From assembly GCA_033850885.1 (NCBI GenBank), contig JAWWPG010000010.1, positions 62,001 to 126,000 of the forward strand: a stretch of 64,000 bases of DNA, in the 5' to 3' direction. Position 1 is the first letter of the stretch. Every line of letters starts with the position of its first letter. Made by a program: the position numbers and the translations under genes. The notes below the pieces were generated by a model, which ran no database searches, was not told where the DNA came from, and saw only the letters and a program-made list of their open reading frames with translations. Shown piece after piece: positions 45,603-53,813 of this stretch. This DNA comes from JAWWPG01 sp033850885 (lineage in GTDB: Bacteria; Actinomycetota; Actinomycetes; Propionibacteriales; Nocardioidaceae).

Positions 45603-45632
45603 GCGCCTCACCCGACCAACCAAGTGAGGCGC
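45603..45632 (-). terminator. Terminator of tRNA-Asp (minus strand)
   Basis: On the minus strand the 9-bp stem GCGCCTCAC/GTGAGGCGC with a 12-nt loop is followed by TTTGCCC. It lies 4 nt after the tRNA 3' end and is convergent with the phosphoesterase gene, which it may also terminate. Confidence 0.7.
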
Positions 45633-45635
45633 CAG

Positions 45636-45709
45636 CGACCCCGACGGGACTCGAACCCGCGACCTCCGCCGTGACAGGGCGGCGCGCTAACCAACTGCGC
45701 TACGGGGCC
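45636..45709 (-). tRNA. tRNA-Asp (anticodon GTC)
   Basis: Acceptor GGCCCCG pairs with CGGGGTC plus discriminator G. The anticodon stem CCGCC/GGCGG encloses CTGTCAC (anticodon GTC), and GGTTCGAGTC is the T loop. 74 nt, no encoded CCA. Confidence 0.96.
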
Positions 45710-45742
45710 AGCGTTGTCGCGCGGAAACTTTAGCGCACGACG

Positions 45743-45815
45743 CACCCCCAACGGGATTCGAACCCGTGCTACCGCCGTGAAAGGGCGGCGTCCTAGGCCA
45801 CTAGACGATGGGGGC
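45743..45815 (-). tRNA. tRNA-Glu (anticodon TTC)
   Basis: Acceptor GCCCCCA pairs with TGGGGGT plus discriminator G. The anticodon stem CCGCC/GGCGG encloses CTTTCAC (anticodon TTC), and GGTTCGAATC is the T loop. 73 nt, no encoded CCA, 33 nt upstream of tRNA-Asp and probably co-transcribed with it. Confidence 0.96.
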
Positions 45816-45907
45816 CTAAGCCCGGGCACCTCAGAGGAAGCCGTCGGGGACCGCCCAATCATAGGTGCAGCAAAGGCTTCCACCAAACCGCCCGGAGGCG
45901 CCACCCG

Positions 45908-45913
45908 TACCCT
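45908..45913 (+). promoter_or_regulatory. -10 box (TACCCT) for leaderless metallopeptidase gene
   Basis: TACCCT stands 7 nt before the ATG at 45921 and no Shine-Dalgarno is present. The region is divergent with tRNA-Glu. Confidence 0.5.
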
Positions 45914-45920
45914 TGACCCT

Positions 45921-46268
45921 ATGATCGACGTGTCGCGGGAGGCCTTCGAGGAGCTGGTCGCCGACGCGATCGACTCCCTTCCTCCTGACCTCGCGAAGCT
46001 GACGGACAACGTCGCCATCTTCGTCGAGGACTATCCACCGCCGGGTCAGCACCTCCTCGGCCTCTACCAGGGCGTTCCCCTCACCCAGCGCGGCTTCTTC
46101 TACGCGGGGGCGCTGCCCGATCGCATCACGATCTACCGACTGCCCCTGCTGTCGATCAGCGCAACCGAGACGCAGGTCCGCGACCAGGTCCGGATGACCG
46201 TCGTGCACGAGATCGCGCACCACTTCGGTATCGGTGACGAGAAGCTGCACGAGCTCGGTTACGGGTAG
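45921..46268 (+). CDS. Minimal zinc metallopeptidase-family protein (Zincin_1 type)
   Basis: This 115-aa protein carries the zincin signature HEIAHHFGIGDEKLHELGYG at the very C-terminus: HExxH and a downstream Asp/Glu as third ligand. The N-terminal half (SREAFEELVADAIDSLPPDLAKLTDNVAIFVEDYPP) is the conserved helix-strand part of the family. Members are cytosolic, about 115-130 aa, widespread in actinobacteria, and have no known substrate. Start ATG at 45921, supported by the -10 box. Confidence 0.88.
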   Translation: MIDVSREAFEELVADAIDSLPPDLAKLTDNVAIFVEDYPPPGQHLLGLYQGVPLTQRGFFYAGALPDRITIYRLPLLSISATETQVRDQVRMTVVHEIAHHFGIGDEKLHELGYG

Positions 46269-46303
46269 CCGAGCCGGTACGCCGACCTGCCGCGCGCGCC
46301 AGC

Positions 46304-47119
46304 TCAGCCGAAGCGGCCGGAGATGTAGGCCTCCGTCGAGGGGTTGTCGGGGTTGGAGAACATCTTGGTCGTCGGGCCGTACTCGATGAGGCGCCCAGGC
46401 TTGCCGACTCCCGCAATGTTGAAGAACGCGGTCGTGTCGGAGACCCGAGCAGCCTGCTGCATGTTGTGGGTGACGATCGCGATCGTGAAGTTCTCCTTGA
46501 GCTCGTGGATCAGGTCCTCGATGGCGCTCGTGGAGATCGGATCGAGAGCCGAGCACGGCTCGTCCATCAGCAGCACTTGCGGCTCGACGGCGATCGCCCT
46601 GGCGATGCAGAGGCGCTGCTGCTGGCCGCCAGACAGGCTGGCGCCCGGCTTGCCCAGCCGGTCCTTGACCTCCTCCCAGAGGTTGGCCCCGCGCAGCGAC
46701 CTCTCGACGACCTCAGCGGCGTCGGAGCGGCTGATCCGCTTGCCGTTGAGCCTGACCCCGGCAATCACATTCTCGGAGATCGTCATGGTGGGAAACGGGT
46801 TCGGCCGCTGGAAGACCATCCCGATGCTTCGTCGTACCTCGACCGGGTCGACGTCCGAGTCGTAGAGGTCGCGGCCGTCGATGATGATCTTGCCCTCGAC
46901 TCGCGCCCCCGGGGCGACCTCGTGCATGCGGTTGAGCGCCCGCAGGAAGGTTGACTTGCCGCACCCGGACGGCCCGATCAGCGCGGTCACCGACCGCGCC
47001 GCGATCGGCAGTGAGACCCCCTCCACCGCGAGGAACGACCCGTAGAAGATGTTGAGATCGCTGACGTCGATACTCTTCGCCACGTTGCTCCTCTGACGGT
47101 CGTGCAGGGTTTGCGTCAT
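46304..47119 (-). CDS. pstB: Phosphate ABC transporter ATP-binding protein PstB
   Basis: This 271-aa ATPase of the high-affinity phosphate importer has Walker A GPSGCGKSTFLRALNRMHE, Q-loop VFQRPNPFPTMTISENV, signature LSGGQQQRLCIARAI, Walker B VLLMDEPCSALDP and switch IVTHNMQQAARVSDTTAFF. This wording is specific to PstB. It is the last gene of pstSCAB, 2 bp after pstA, and converges on the metallopeptidase gene. Usual PstB starts near residue 15 here (SIDVSDLNIFYG), so the first 14 residues may be an extension. Confidence 0.95.
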   Translation of the reverse strand: MTQTLHDRQRSNVAKSIDVSDLNIFYGSFLAVEGVSLPIAARSVTALIGPSGCGKSTFLRALNRMHEVAPGARVEGKIIIDGRDLYDSDVDPVEVRRSIGMVFQRPNPFPTMTISENVIAGVRLNGKRISRSDAAEVVERSLRGANLWEEVKDRLGKPGASLSGGQQQRLCIARAIAVEPQVLLMDEPCSALDPISTSAIEDLIHELKENFTIAIVTHNMQQAARVSDTTAFFNIAGVGKPGRLIEYGPTTKMFSNPDNPSTEAYISGRFG

Positions 47120-47121
47120 TG

Positions 47122-48210
47122 TCAGGCCTTTGTCTTGGGAGCGAAGAGCCGGGACACGGTACGGGCGGCCAGGCTGAGCACCATGATGATGACGGTCAGC
47201 ACCAACGCCGCACCCCAGGCGCGGTCGGTGCTGAACTGCGGCGGGAAGCCGGGGTTCTTGAACTCCTCGTAGATGTACACCGGCAACGTCATGATCCGTC
47301 CGTTGAAGACGTTGAAGTTCGTCGAGTCGGTGAAGCCACAGATGATCAGCAAGGGGGCGGTCTCACCGATGACCCGGGCGATCGCGATCGTCACCCCGGT
47401 CACGATTCCGGCAACAGCCGTCGGCAGGACGACCTTGGTGATGGTCCGCCATTTCGGTACGCCCAGCGCGTACGACGCCTCCCGCAGGTCACGCGGGACG
47501 AGCTTGAGCATCTCCTCAGCCGAGCGCACCACCAGGGGGATCATCAGCACAGAGAGGGCGACCGACCCGGCGAAGCCCATCCGGACGCCGGCCCCGAAGA
47601 AGATGGCGAAGAGCGCGTAGGCGAAGAGGCCCGCCACGATCGAGGGGATCCCGGTCATGACGTCGACCAGGAAGGTGATGGCCTTCGCCATCGTGCCGTC
47701 GCCGTACTCGACGAGGTAGATCGCGGTCAGCAGGCCAACCGGTACGGAAAGCACTGCGGCCATCCCGGTTACCAGGATCGTCCCCCAGATGGCGTGGTAG
47801 ACGCCACCACCGGACCCGAGCACGTTGCGCATCGAGGCGGTGAGGAACGTCGAGCTGATGACCGGCACGCCGTTGCTGAACACCTCCCACAGCAGGCTTG
47901 CCAACGGAAGCAGCGCCACGACGAAGGCGGTACTGACCATGATGGTCGCCAACCTGTCGGTACTCTTGCGGCTGCCCTCGACAAGGCGGGAAGCGACGTA
48001 GAGCACGACGGCGAACACCAGCCAGCCGAAGATGATCGAGAGCGCAAGGCCGTTGCCGAGCCCGAGGTACAGCACGAGGGCCACCAGGACGGCTCCGAGA
48101 CCGATCCCGGGCGTTACCAGCCTGTGGAGGCGGGGACGGCGCAGCTGCTCCTCGAGCGCCTGGATCGCGAGATCGTCGGGCCCCCGCCCCTTGGTGAGTC
48201 GGTGTGTCAT
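47122..48210 (-). CDS. pstA: Phosphate ABC transporter permease PstA
   Basis: This 362-aa permease has about 8 helices: three extra N-terminal segments, then the six-helix core. YLVEYGDGTMAKAITFLVDVMTGIPSIVAGLFAYALF and LKLVPRDLREASYALGVPKWRTITKVVLPTAVAGIVTG (EAA loop) are characteristic of PstA. The ATG at 48210 overlaps the pstC stop. It is longer than E. coli PstA (296 aa) by the N-terminal region, as in other actinobacteria. Confidence 0.94.
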   Translation of the reverse strand: MTHRLTKGRGPDDLAIQALEEQLRRPRLHRLVTPGIGLGAVLVALVLYLGLGNGLALSIIFGWLVFAVVLYVASRLVEGSRKSTDRLATIMVSTAFVVALLPLASLLWEVFSNGVPVISSTFLTASMRNVLGSGGGVYHAIWGTILVTGMAAVLSVPVGLLTAIYLVEYGDGTMAKAITFLVDVMTGIPSIVAGLFAYALFAIFFGAGVRMGFAGSVALSVLMIPLVVRSAEEMLKLVPRDLREASYALGVPKWRTITKVVLPTAVAGIVTGVTIAIARVIGETAPLLIICGFTDSTNFNVFNGRIMTLPVYIYEEFKNPGFPPQFSTDRAWGAALVLTVIIMVLSLAARTVSRLFAPKTKA

Positions 48211-49151
48211 GTCACGGCCCCCGAGCTGCCCTTGCTGCCGACGAGCGCACGCGCGATGAAGTTGACGACGAATGTGATGACGAACAGCACGAGTCCGGTA
48301 GCGATCAACACGTTGACCGCGATGCCGCTCGAGTCCGGGAAGCTCAAGGCGATGTTGGCGGCGATCGTGTTCGGGTTGACGCTGCTGATCAGGTTGAACG
48401 TCACGACGTTGCTCACCGACAGCACCATCGCGACCGCCATGGTCTCTCCGAGGGCCCGGCCGAGACCGAGCATGGCGGCGCTGACGATGCCCGAGCGGGC
48501 GTACGGGAACACCGCGAGCCGGATCGACTCCCAGCGGGTCGCGCCCAGTGCGAGGGCGGCTTCCTCGTGCAGCCGTGGTGTCTGCAGGAAGACCTCACGG
48601 CAAAGCGACGTGCTGATCGGAAGGATCATGATCGCGAGGACGATGCCCGCGGTGAGGATGGTCCGGCCCGTGACGGACGCTGGACCGGTGAAGAAGGGAA
48701 GGAACCCCAGGTGGGCTTGCAACCAGGCATAGATCGGCACCATCTTCGGTGACAGCAGGAAGATGCCCCAGAGGCCGTAGACGACACTCGGGACGGCGGC
48801 GAGCAGGTCGACCAGGTAGCCCAGCAGCCAGGCCAGCCGGCGCGGTGCGTAGTGCGAGATGAACAGGGCGACGCCGACCGACAGCGGCGTGGAGATGACC
48901 AGGGCCAGGGTTGCGGCGAGGATCGTGCCGAACACCAGCGGTCCGATGTAGGAGGCGAGCCCTTGTCCACCGGGTATCTGGCTTCGAGAGGCGGTGAACG
49001 CCGGGAACCCCTCATACGTGAGGAAGATAGCCACCCCCGCGAGCGTGACCAGGATCAATCCGCCCGCTGAGGTGGCGACGCCTCTGAAGAGGCGGTCCCC
49101 GATGCGTCGAGGCGCATGTCGGGACCCGCGCTCGGTGTGCGTTGTCGTCAC
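48207..49151 (-). CDS. pstC: Phosphate ABC transporter permease PstC
   Basis: This 314-aa permease, partner of PstA, has the diagnostic segment DLLAAVPSVVYGLWGIFLLSP and the EAA loop RLHEEAALALGATRWESIRLAVFPYARSGIVSAAMLGLGRALGETMAV. A GTG start at 49151 lies 28 bp after pstS. The gene order pstS-pstC-pstA-pstB is standard. No phoU gene is attached. Confidence 0.95.
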   Translation of the reverse strand: MTTTHTERGSRHAPRRIGDRLFRGVATSAGGLILVTLAGVAIFLTYEGFPAFTASRSQIPGGQGLASYIGPLVFGTILAATLALVISTPLSVGVALFISHYAPRRLAWLLGYLVDLLAAVPSVVYGLWGIFLLSPKMVPIYAWLQAHLGFLPFFTGPASVTGRTILTAGIVLAIMILPISTSLCREVFLQTPRLHEEAALALGATRWESIRLAVFPYARSGIVSAAMLGLGRALGETMAVAMVLSVSNVVTFNLISSVNPNTIAANIALSFPDSSGIAVNVLIATGLVLFVITFVVNFIARALVGSKGSSGAVT

Positions 49152-49179
49152 ATCTCGTCCTAGGTTCCTCGGCGAACCA

Positions 49180-50301
49180 TCACCCAGCCGTGACCGTGTT
49201 GATCGCCTTCGTCGCCTTGGCGATGATGGCGGCGGTCAACGGGGCCGATCCCGCCTGCTTGGCTGCCGCCGCTTGCCCGCCGGAGCTGACGGCGTACGCC
49301 TCGAAGGCCTTGATCAGGCTGGCAGTGGACTGGCTCGACTGCTTCTGGCAGAACATCTGATAGGAGATGAGGATGATCGGGTAGGTGCCCGACGACGTCG
49401 TCGTGCGGTTGACCTTCATCGACAGGTTCGTCGTGGAGCTGGGGTCCACGAACGTCGACTGGTCGAGGACCTTCGAGGCGGCTGCCGCCGAGGGTGCGAC
49501 GTGAGCCGACCCTACGGTGATGAGGGCCTGGCTCAGGGCCTTGGCTTGGCTCGCGTCGGCGTACCCGATCGTTCCGTTGCCTGCCTGGACGGCGGCGACC
49601 ACACCCGATGTGCCGTCGGCGCCCTCACCGCTCTTGAGGGGCCAGTCCTCGCTCGCGGGATACTTCCAGGCTGATCCCGCGGCCTGGGAGAGGTAGTCGG
49701 TGAAGTTGAAAGTGGTGCCCGACGAGTCCGAGCGGTGGACTGGTGTGATCGTCGTGCTGGGCAGCTTTACGCCGGGGTTCTCGCCGGCGATCGCCTTGTC
49801 GTTCCAGGTGGTGATCTTGCCCGCGAAGATCTGCGCGAGCGTGTCCGGCGAGAGGTTGAGCTTCGTCACGCCGGGCAGGTTGTAGGCCACGGCGATCGGG
49901 CTCACGTAGACCGGGACCTGGATCGGGTCGCTTCCGCACTTTTGCTTCGCTTGCTTGATCTGGTCGCTGGTGAGGTAGGCATCGGATCCGGCGAACTGGA
50001 CCGCCCCCGAGAGCAGCTCGTCAACGCCTCCGCCAGAGCCCACCGGGTCGTAGTTGATCGTCACGCCGGTGTTGGCGGTCTGGAAGGCTGCGGTCCAAGC
50101 CTCGATGGCCGACTGTTGGGCGGTGGATCCGGCGCCGTTGAGAGTGCCCGAGAGCGCTGGAGCGGTGGAGCCGCCGCCGGAGCTCGGTGTGGTTTTCGGG
50201 GTGTTGTTCTCGTTCGAGGCGCTGCACGCGCCCAGCGTCACGGCAACGCATAGACTCAGTGATCCCATGAGCAGCACGCGGGGTGCGGAAGGACGGTTCA
50301 C
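49180..50301 (-). CDS. pstS: Phosphate-binding lipoprotein PstS
   Basis: This 373-aa binding protein has a lipoprotein signal ending LGAC near residue 28 (SLCVAVTLGACSAS), then a Ser/Thr/Pro linker. LSGTLNGAGSTAQQSAIEAW, INYDPVGSGGGVDELLSGAVQFAGSDA and HRSDSSGTTFNFTDYLSQA form the phosphate pocket. The GTG at 50301 has GAGGAAG upstream. The gene is first in the operon and has a PHO box about 80 bp upstream. Confidence 0.94.
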   Translation of the reverse strand: MNRPSAPRVLLMGSLSLCVAVTLGACSASNENNTPKTTPSSGGGSTAPALSGTLNGAGSTAQQSAIEAWTAAFQTANTGVTINYDPVGSGGGVDELLSGAVQFAGSDAYLTSDQIKQAKQKCGSDPIQVPVYVSPIAVAYNLPGVTKLNLSPDTLAQIFAGKITTWNDKAIAGENPGVKLPSTTITPVHRSDSSGTTFNFTDYLSQAAGSAWKYPASEDWPLKSGEGADGTSGVVAAVQAGNGTIGYADASQAKALSQALITVGSAHVAPSAAAASKVLDQSTFVDPSSTTNLSMKVNRTTTSSGTYPIILISYQMFCQKQSSQSTASLIKAFEAYAVSSGGQAAAAKQAGSAPLTAAIIAKATKAINTVTAG

Positions 50302-50381
50302 GTGGTTCTTCCTCAAAGGTGTGTTGGACAGGGTTCTCGACGCCTGTGACGCTAGGGACTGCAGGTGTCCGCTGTGTTTGG

Positions 50382-50403
50382 CGATGGTTAACGGGTCGTG
50401 AAC
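50382..50403 (-). promoter_or_regulatory. PHO box upstream of pstSCAB
   Basis: On the minus strand two adjacent 11-nt units, GTTCACGACCC and GTTAACCATCG, match the GTTCACC-type direct repeat that PhoP binds in Streptomyces. Both are in phase (11-nt period) and end 81 nt before the pstS start. TAGCGT at 50349-50354 (minus) is a possible -10. phoR/phoP are not in the window. Confidence 0.82.
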
Positions 50404-50515
50404 GCTGTGCGACCAGGAGACCTCGCCTGTACGGACAGTGCCGAGACCTTCTCCGCGGAGCGCTCCGCGGAGCCGATTATCCAAGGGGGAGCGGCATATC
50501 CGGCAGAATGGACCC

Positions 50516-51433
50516 GTGAGCGGCCACCACCACCTTCACGGGTCCTCGACGGTCGAGGAGAACCGTCGGCGTCTCGTCGTGGTGCTCTCGACCACGTCCC
50601 TCGTGCTGCTGGCCGAGGTGGTCGGAGCGGCGGTCTCCGGCAGCCTGGCGCTACTCGCCGACGCCGGTCACATGCTCACCGACATCGCCGGGCTGACGCT
50701 CGCGCTGGTGGCGGCGGTGCTCGGCCGGCGTCCCGCGACGGACACCCGCACCTGGGGGTTCGTACGCCTCGAGGTGCTGGCCGCCGCCGCGCAGGCTGCG
50801 GTGCTGCTGGCGGTCGGCGGGTTCATCCTCGTCGAGGGGGTACGGCGCCTGGTGTCGCCGCCCGCCGTGGACTCCTCGCTGATGGTGGTCTTCGGCGCCG
50901 TCGGTCTGGCGGGGAACCTGGTCGGCATCGCCGTACTCACGGCCGCGCGGCGCTCGAACCTCAACATGCGCGCCGCCTTCCTCGAGGTGGTGAGCGACGC
51001 ACTGGGGTCGTCAGCGGTGATCGTGGCCGCCCTGGTGATCGCCGCGACCGGCTGGCTGCGCGCGGATGCGGTCGCCTCTTTGCTCATCGGGGTGCTGATC
51101 ATCCCGCGTACGGTGCGGCTGCTGCGTGACAGCGTCAACGTTCTTCTCGAGTCGACACCGGCAGGGATGGAGCTTGGTGAGGTTCGTGAGCACATGCTTC
51201 AGCTCCCGCACGTCCACGACGTGCACGACCTGCACGCCTCCCAGGTCGCGACCGGCCTTCCGGTGCTGACGGTCCACGCGGTCGTCGACGACGCCTGCTT
51301 CCACGACGGGCACCTGATGCAGATGCTCGACGAGCTGCAGGAATGCCTCTTAGGGCACTTCGATGTCCAGCACTCGACGATCCAGTTCGAGGCGGCGAGC
51401 CACTCCGCGCACGAGCACGCTGCCCACCGGTAG
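50516..51433 (+). CDS. Cation diffusion facilitator (Zn2+/Cd2+-type exporter)
   Basis: This 305-aa protein has a His-rich start (SGHHHLHGS), six helices and a cytosolic C-terminal domain. Helix 2 has DAGHMLTDIAGL (HxxxD) and helix 5 has FLEVVSDALGS (ExxxD), so one metal ligand is Glu where CzcD-like proteins have His. The last 100 residues hold HVHDVHDLHA and a terminal His cluster (HSAHEHAAH). It exchanges metal for protons across the membrane. GTG at 50516; it is divergent from pstS across 214 bp. Confidence 0.9.
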   Translation: MSGHHHLHGSSTVEENRRRLVVVLSTTSLVLLAEVVGAAVSGSLALLADAGHMLTDIAGLTLALVAAVLGRRPATDTRTWGFVRLEVLAAAAQAAVLLAVGGFILVEGVRRLVSPPAVDSSLMVVFGAVGLAGNLVGIAVLTAARRSNLNMRAAFLEVVSDALGSSAVIVAALVIAATGWLRADAVASLLIGVLIIPRTVRLLRDSVNVLLESTPAGMELGEVREHMLQLPHVHDVHDLHASQVATGLPVLTVHAVVDDACFHDGHLMQMLDELQECLLGHFDVQHSTIQFEAASHSAHEHAAHR

Positions 51434-51442
51434 GGCGCTCGG

Positions 51443-51814
51443 TCAGCGGTGCCTTTTGATGCGCCGGCGCACCAGCTTGCGCCTCGCCTCCGGGTTCTTG
51501 CGCTGGCGAAGATATCCGACGTACGCCGCGGCGCCGATCGCCGTGACTAGCAGCGGCGGTCCAGATGGCTTGAGCGGACCTCGGTGACGCTGTGAGAGCA
51601 CGGCTCCCTGCGACTGGTTGGACAGGATCGACCAACGCGCCATGTTCGACAGCGCCGAGCCGAGGCTCATTGAGGACCCGACGGAGAGCGCCGAGGCAAA
51701 GGAGCCGATGCTCCCGAACGACGCGAACGACCCGACGCTGGCAACGGAGAGCGCGGAGCTGTCAGAGGCGACGGACAGGAACGAGTTGCGTGACCACAGC
51801 GACCAGCTGGACAT
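51443..51814 (-). CDS. Ser-triplet-repeat small membrane protein, unrecognised
   Basis: This 123-aa protein has serine at every third position from 2 to 74, broken only by Ala59 and Ala71 (25 positions). The repeat is SxxSxx, or hexads such as VGSFAS, FGSIGS, VGSSMS, LGSALS, with small/aliphatic residues between. Residues 75-86 are a basic Pro/Gly linker, 88-102 a hydrophobic helix (LLVTAIGAAAYVGYL) and 103-123 a very basic tail. AAGGAG precedes the ATG at 51814. The regular hexads suggest a beta-solenoid face; topology would put the basic tail in the cytosol. I do not know the family. Confidence 0.75.
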   Translation of the reverse strand: MSSWSLWSRNSFLSVASDSSALSVASVGSFASFGSIGSFASALSVGSSMSLGSALSNMARWSILSNQSQGAVLSQRHRGPLKPSGPPLLVTAIGAAAYVGYLRQRKNPEARRKLVRRRIKRHR

Positions 51815-51980
51815 GAACGGCTCCTTCGTGAGCTTCGGCAACGGACGAGCTTGCTGCAGTATGACGCCAGGCCGCTCGTTGATCACCGGGTCGGTCCGGC
51901 CGCTCGCCGCGGCCATGTTTCTCGAGCGGGGTATGCCGACCTCCCGCGACGAGCCGTTGTGGGTAGCGGAGAATGGCGGG

Positions 51981-52895
51981 GTGAGTCGCCGGGCGTTGCT
52001 GCTGTTCATCGGTCTGGGTGTCGCCTGGGGTATCCCGTACCTGCTGATCAAGGTGGCCGTGCGTGAGCTGTCGCCCACCGAGCTGGTGCTGGCCCGCACG
52101 ATGCTCGCGGCGATCCTCCTGCTGCCGGTCGCCGCCGCTCGGCGCGCCGTCGTACCGGTGCTGCGGCACTGGAAGCCACTGCTCGCCTTCACGGCGTGCG
52201 AGATAGCCATCCCGTGGGTCTCGCTCGGTAGCGCCGAGCAACGGTTGCCGAGCTCGACCACCGGGCTGCTCATCGCCGCCGTACCGATCGTCGGGATCGC
52301 GGTGGCGTTCCTCGGCGGACGGGCCGAGCCGCTTCCCGCGACCGCGTGGGCAGGTCTCGCCCTCGGCATCGCCGGGGTCGGCGCGCTGGTGGGCCTCGAC
52401 GTGGGCGGCTCGAACCTGGGCGCGGTGGGAGAGGTCGGGCTCACCGTACTGGGCTACGCCCTCGGACCGGCTATCCTGTCGCGCTACCTCAGCAGCCTGC
52501 CCAGCATCGGCGTCGTCGCGACGTCACTTACCCTGACGTCACTCGTCTACGTCCCCGTGGTCCTGACAACGGACGGGATGCCCTCCTCGTTGCCTTCGGG
52601 AGAGGTCATCTGGTCGGTCGTCCTGCTGGCCACTGTGTGTACGGCGTTAGCGTTCCTGCTCCTCTTCGCCCTCGTCGGTGAGATCGGACCGGTACGGGCG
52701 ACAACGATCACATATGTCAACCCCGCCGTCGCGGTAGCTGCAGGGGCGCTCATCCTGAACGAACCCGTGACCGTATGGACCCTCGTCGGGTTCGTCCTGG
52801 TCGTGGCCGGGTCCTACCTGGTCAACCGCCAGCCGAGGAAGGCTCGCGACGTTCCGTCGGACGGGCTGCCGCTGGGGACCCATGCCGGAGGGTGA
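51981..52895 (+). CDS. EamA/DMT-family transporter
   Basis: This 304-aa protein has ten helices arranged as two EamA repeats. The first starts ALLLFIGLGVAWGIPYLLIKVAVRELSPTELVLART, the second ends VNPAVAVAAGALILNEPVTVWTLVGFVLVVAGSYLVN, both typical. It exports metabolites or amino acids; the substrate is unknown. The frame is open far upstream, antisense to the Ser-repeat gene, but the family begins at the GTG at 51981. The stop lies inside the start of the next gene (14-bp overlap). Confidence 0.88.
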   Translation: MSRRALLLFIGLGVAWGIPYLLIKVAVRELSPTELVLARTMLAAILLLPVAAARRAVVPVLRHWKPLLAFTACEIAIPWVSLGSAEQRLPSSTTGLLIAAVPIVGIAVAFLGGRAEPLPATAWAGLALGIAGVGALVGLDVGGSNLGAVGEVGLTVLGYALGPAILSRYLSSLPSIGVVATSLTLTSLVYVPVVLTTDGMPSSLPSGEVIWSVVLLATVCTALAFLLLFALVGEIGPVRATTITYVNPAVAVAAGALILNEPVTVWTLVGFVLVVAGSYLVNRQPRKARDVPSDGLPLGTHAGG

Positions 52896-53748
52896 CACGG
52901 TCTGGCTGCACGCGCAGAGGCTCAACTGGGTCCTCGCCGGCCGGCACGTCACGGCGTCGGACCTGCGGCTCCCCGGTCTTGCGACGACCAACCTGGCCGG
53001 TTGCGAGGTACGTGACGTTACGAGCCGCGGGAAGCACCTGCTGATCCACCTGCAGGCGCCCGACGGGCGGGAGTGGACGCTCCGCTCTCACCTGCGGATG
53101 GACGGCACCTGGCGGGTCTTCCGGCCAGGGGAGCGCTGGCTTGGCCGGCCGCGTCACACGGTCCGTGTCGTCCTCACCACAGCGGACGCGGTCGCCGTAG
53201 GTTTCCACTTGCACGACGTCGCCCTCGTACCGCGTGACGAGGAGGCTTCCCTGGTGGGTCATCTCGGCCCCGACCTGCTCGGCACGGACTGGGATGCGGC
53301 GGAGGCGGTACGGCGACTGTCGGCCCGACCAGACCGGGAGATCGCGGTGGCCCTGCTCGACCAGCGGAACTTGGCCGGCATCGGCAACTTCTACAAGTGC
53401 GAGATCCTCTTCCTGCGTGGCGTCTCCCCGTGGACGGCCGTCCGCGATGCGGGCGACCTCACCGCGATGGTCGACCTCGCCCACCGGCTGCTGCTGGCCA
53501 ACCGTGACCGATGGGCACAGGTGACCACCGGGGACACGAGGCCGGGCCAAGGGGCGTACGTCTTCGACCGCGGAGGGTTGGCCTGTCGACGGTGTGGAAC
53601 CGTCGTCCGGGTTGCCCGACTGGCTAACTCGGCGACCGAGGACCGCATCACCTACTGGTGTCCGTCCTGCCAGCCCGGGCCCGTTCCGCCGCACTCGACC
53701 GAGTCGAGGTCACGTCCCGCGCGACGAGGCAGCGGTCGCCTGGCCTGA
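52882..53748 (+). CDS. Endonuclease VIII-like DNA glycosylase (Fpg/Nei family, Nei2-type)
   Basis: This 288-aa base-excision repair enzyme would remove oxidised bases and cut the abasic site. It begins MPEGDTVWLHAQRL, giving the N-terminal Pro2/Glu3 catalytic pair; the conserved Lys is in SRGKHLLIHL and the H2TH region in LLDQRNLAGIGNFYKCEILFLRGVSPWT. The C-terminal zinc finger has CRRC and CPSC with about 20 residues between. PEGDTV (not PELPEVE) places it in the Nei group. It overlaps the EamA gene by 14 bp. Confidence 0.92.
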   Translation: MPEGDTVWLHAQRLNWVLAGRHVTASDLRLPGLATTNLAGCEVRDVTSRGKHLLIHLQAPDGREWTLRSHLRMDGTWRVFRPGERWLGRPRHTVRVVLTTADAVAVGFHLHDVALVPRDEEASLVGHLGPDLLGTDWDAAEAVRRLSARPDREIAVALLDQRNLAGIGNFYKCEILFLRGVSPWTAVRDAGDLTAMVDLAHRLLLANRDRWAQVTTGDTRPGQGAYVFDRGGLACRRCGTVVRVARLANSATEDRITYWCPSCQPGPVPPHSTESRSRPARRGSGRLA

Positions 53749-53813
53749 ATGCGGCGGCCGAAAGCGGCCGCTATCGTGGGGTCTCGCCCGCCCGAGTATG
53801 AATGAGACAAGCA

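Noticed and set aside
51618..51980. Open plus-strand frame extending the EamA gene 121 codons upstream
   Set aside because: It is antisense to the Ser-repeat gene, lacks homology to DMT transporters, and the family begins at the GTG at 51981. The openness follows from the triplet repeat on the other strand.
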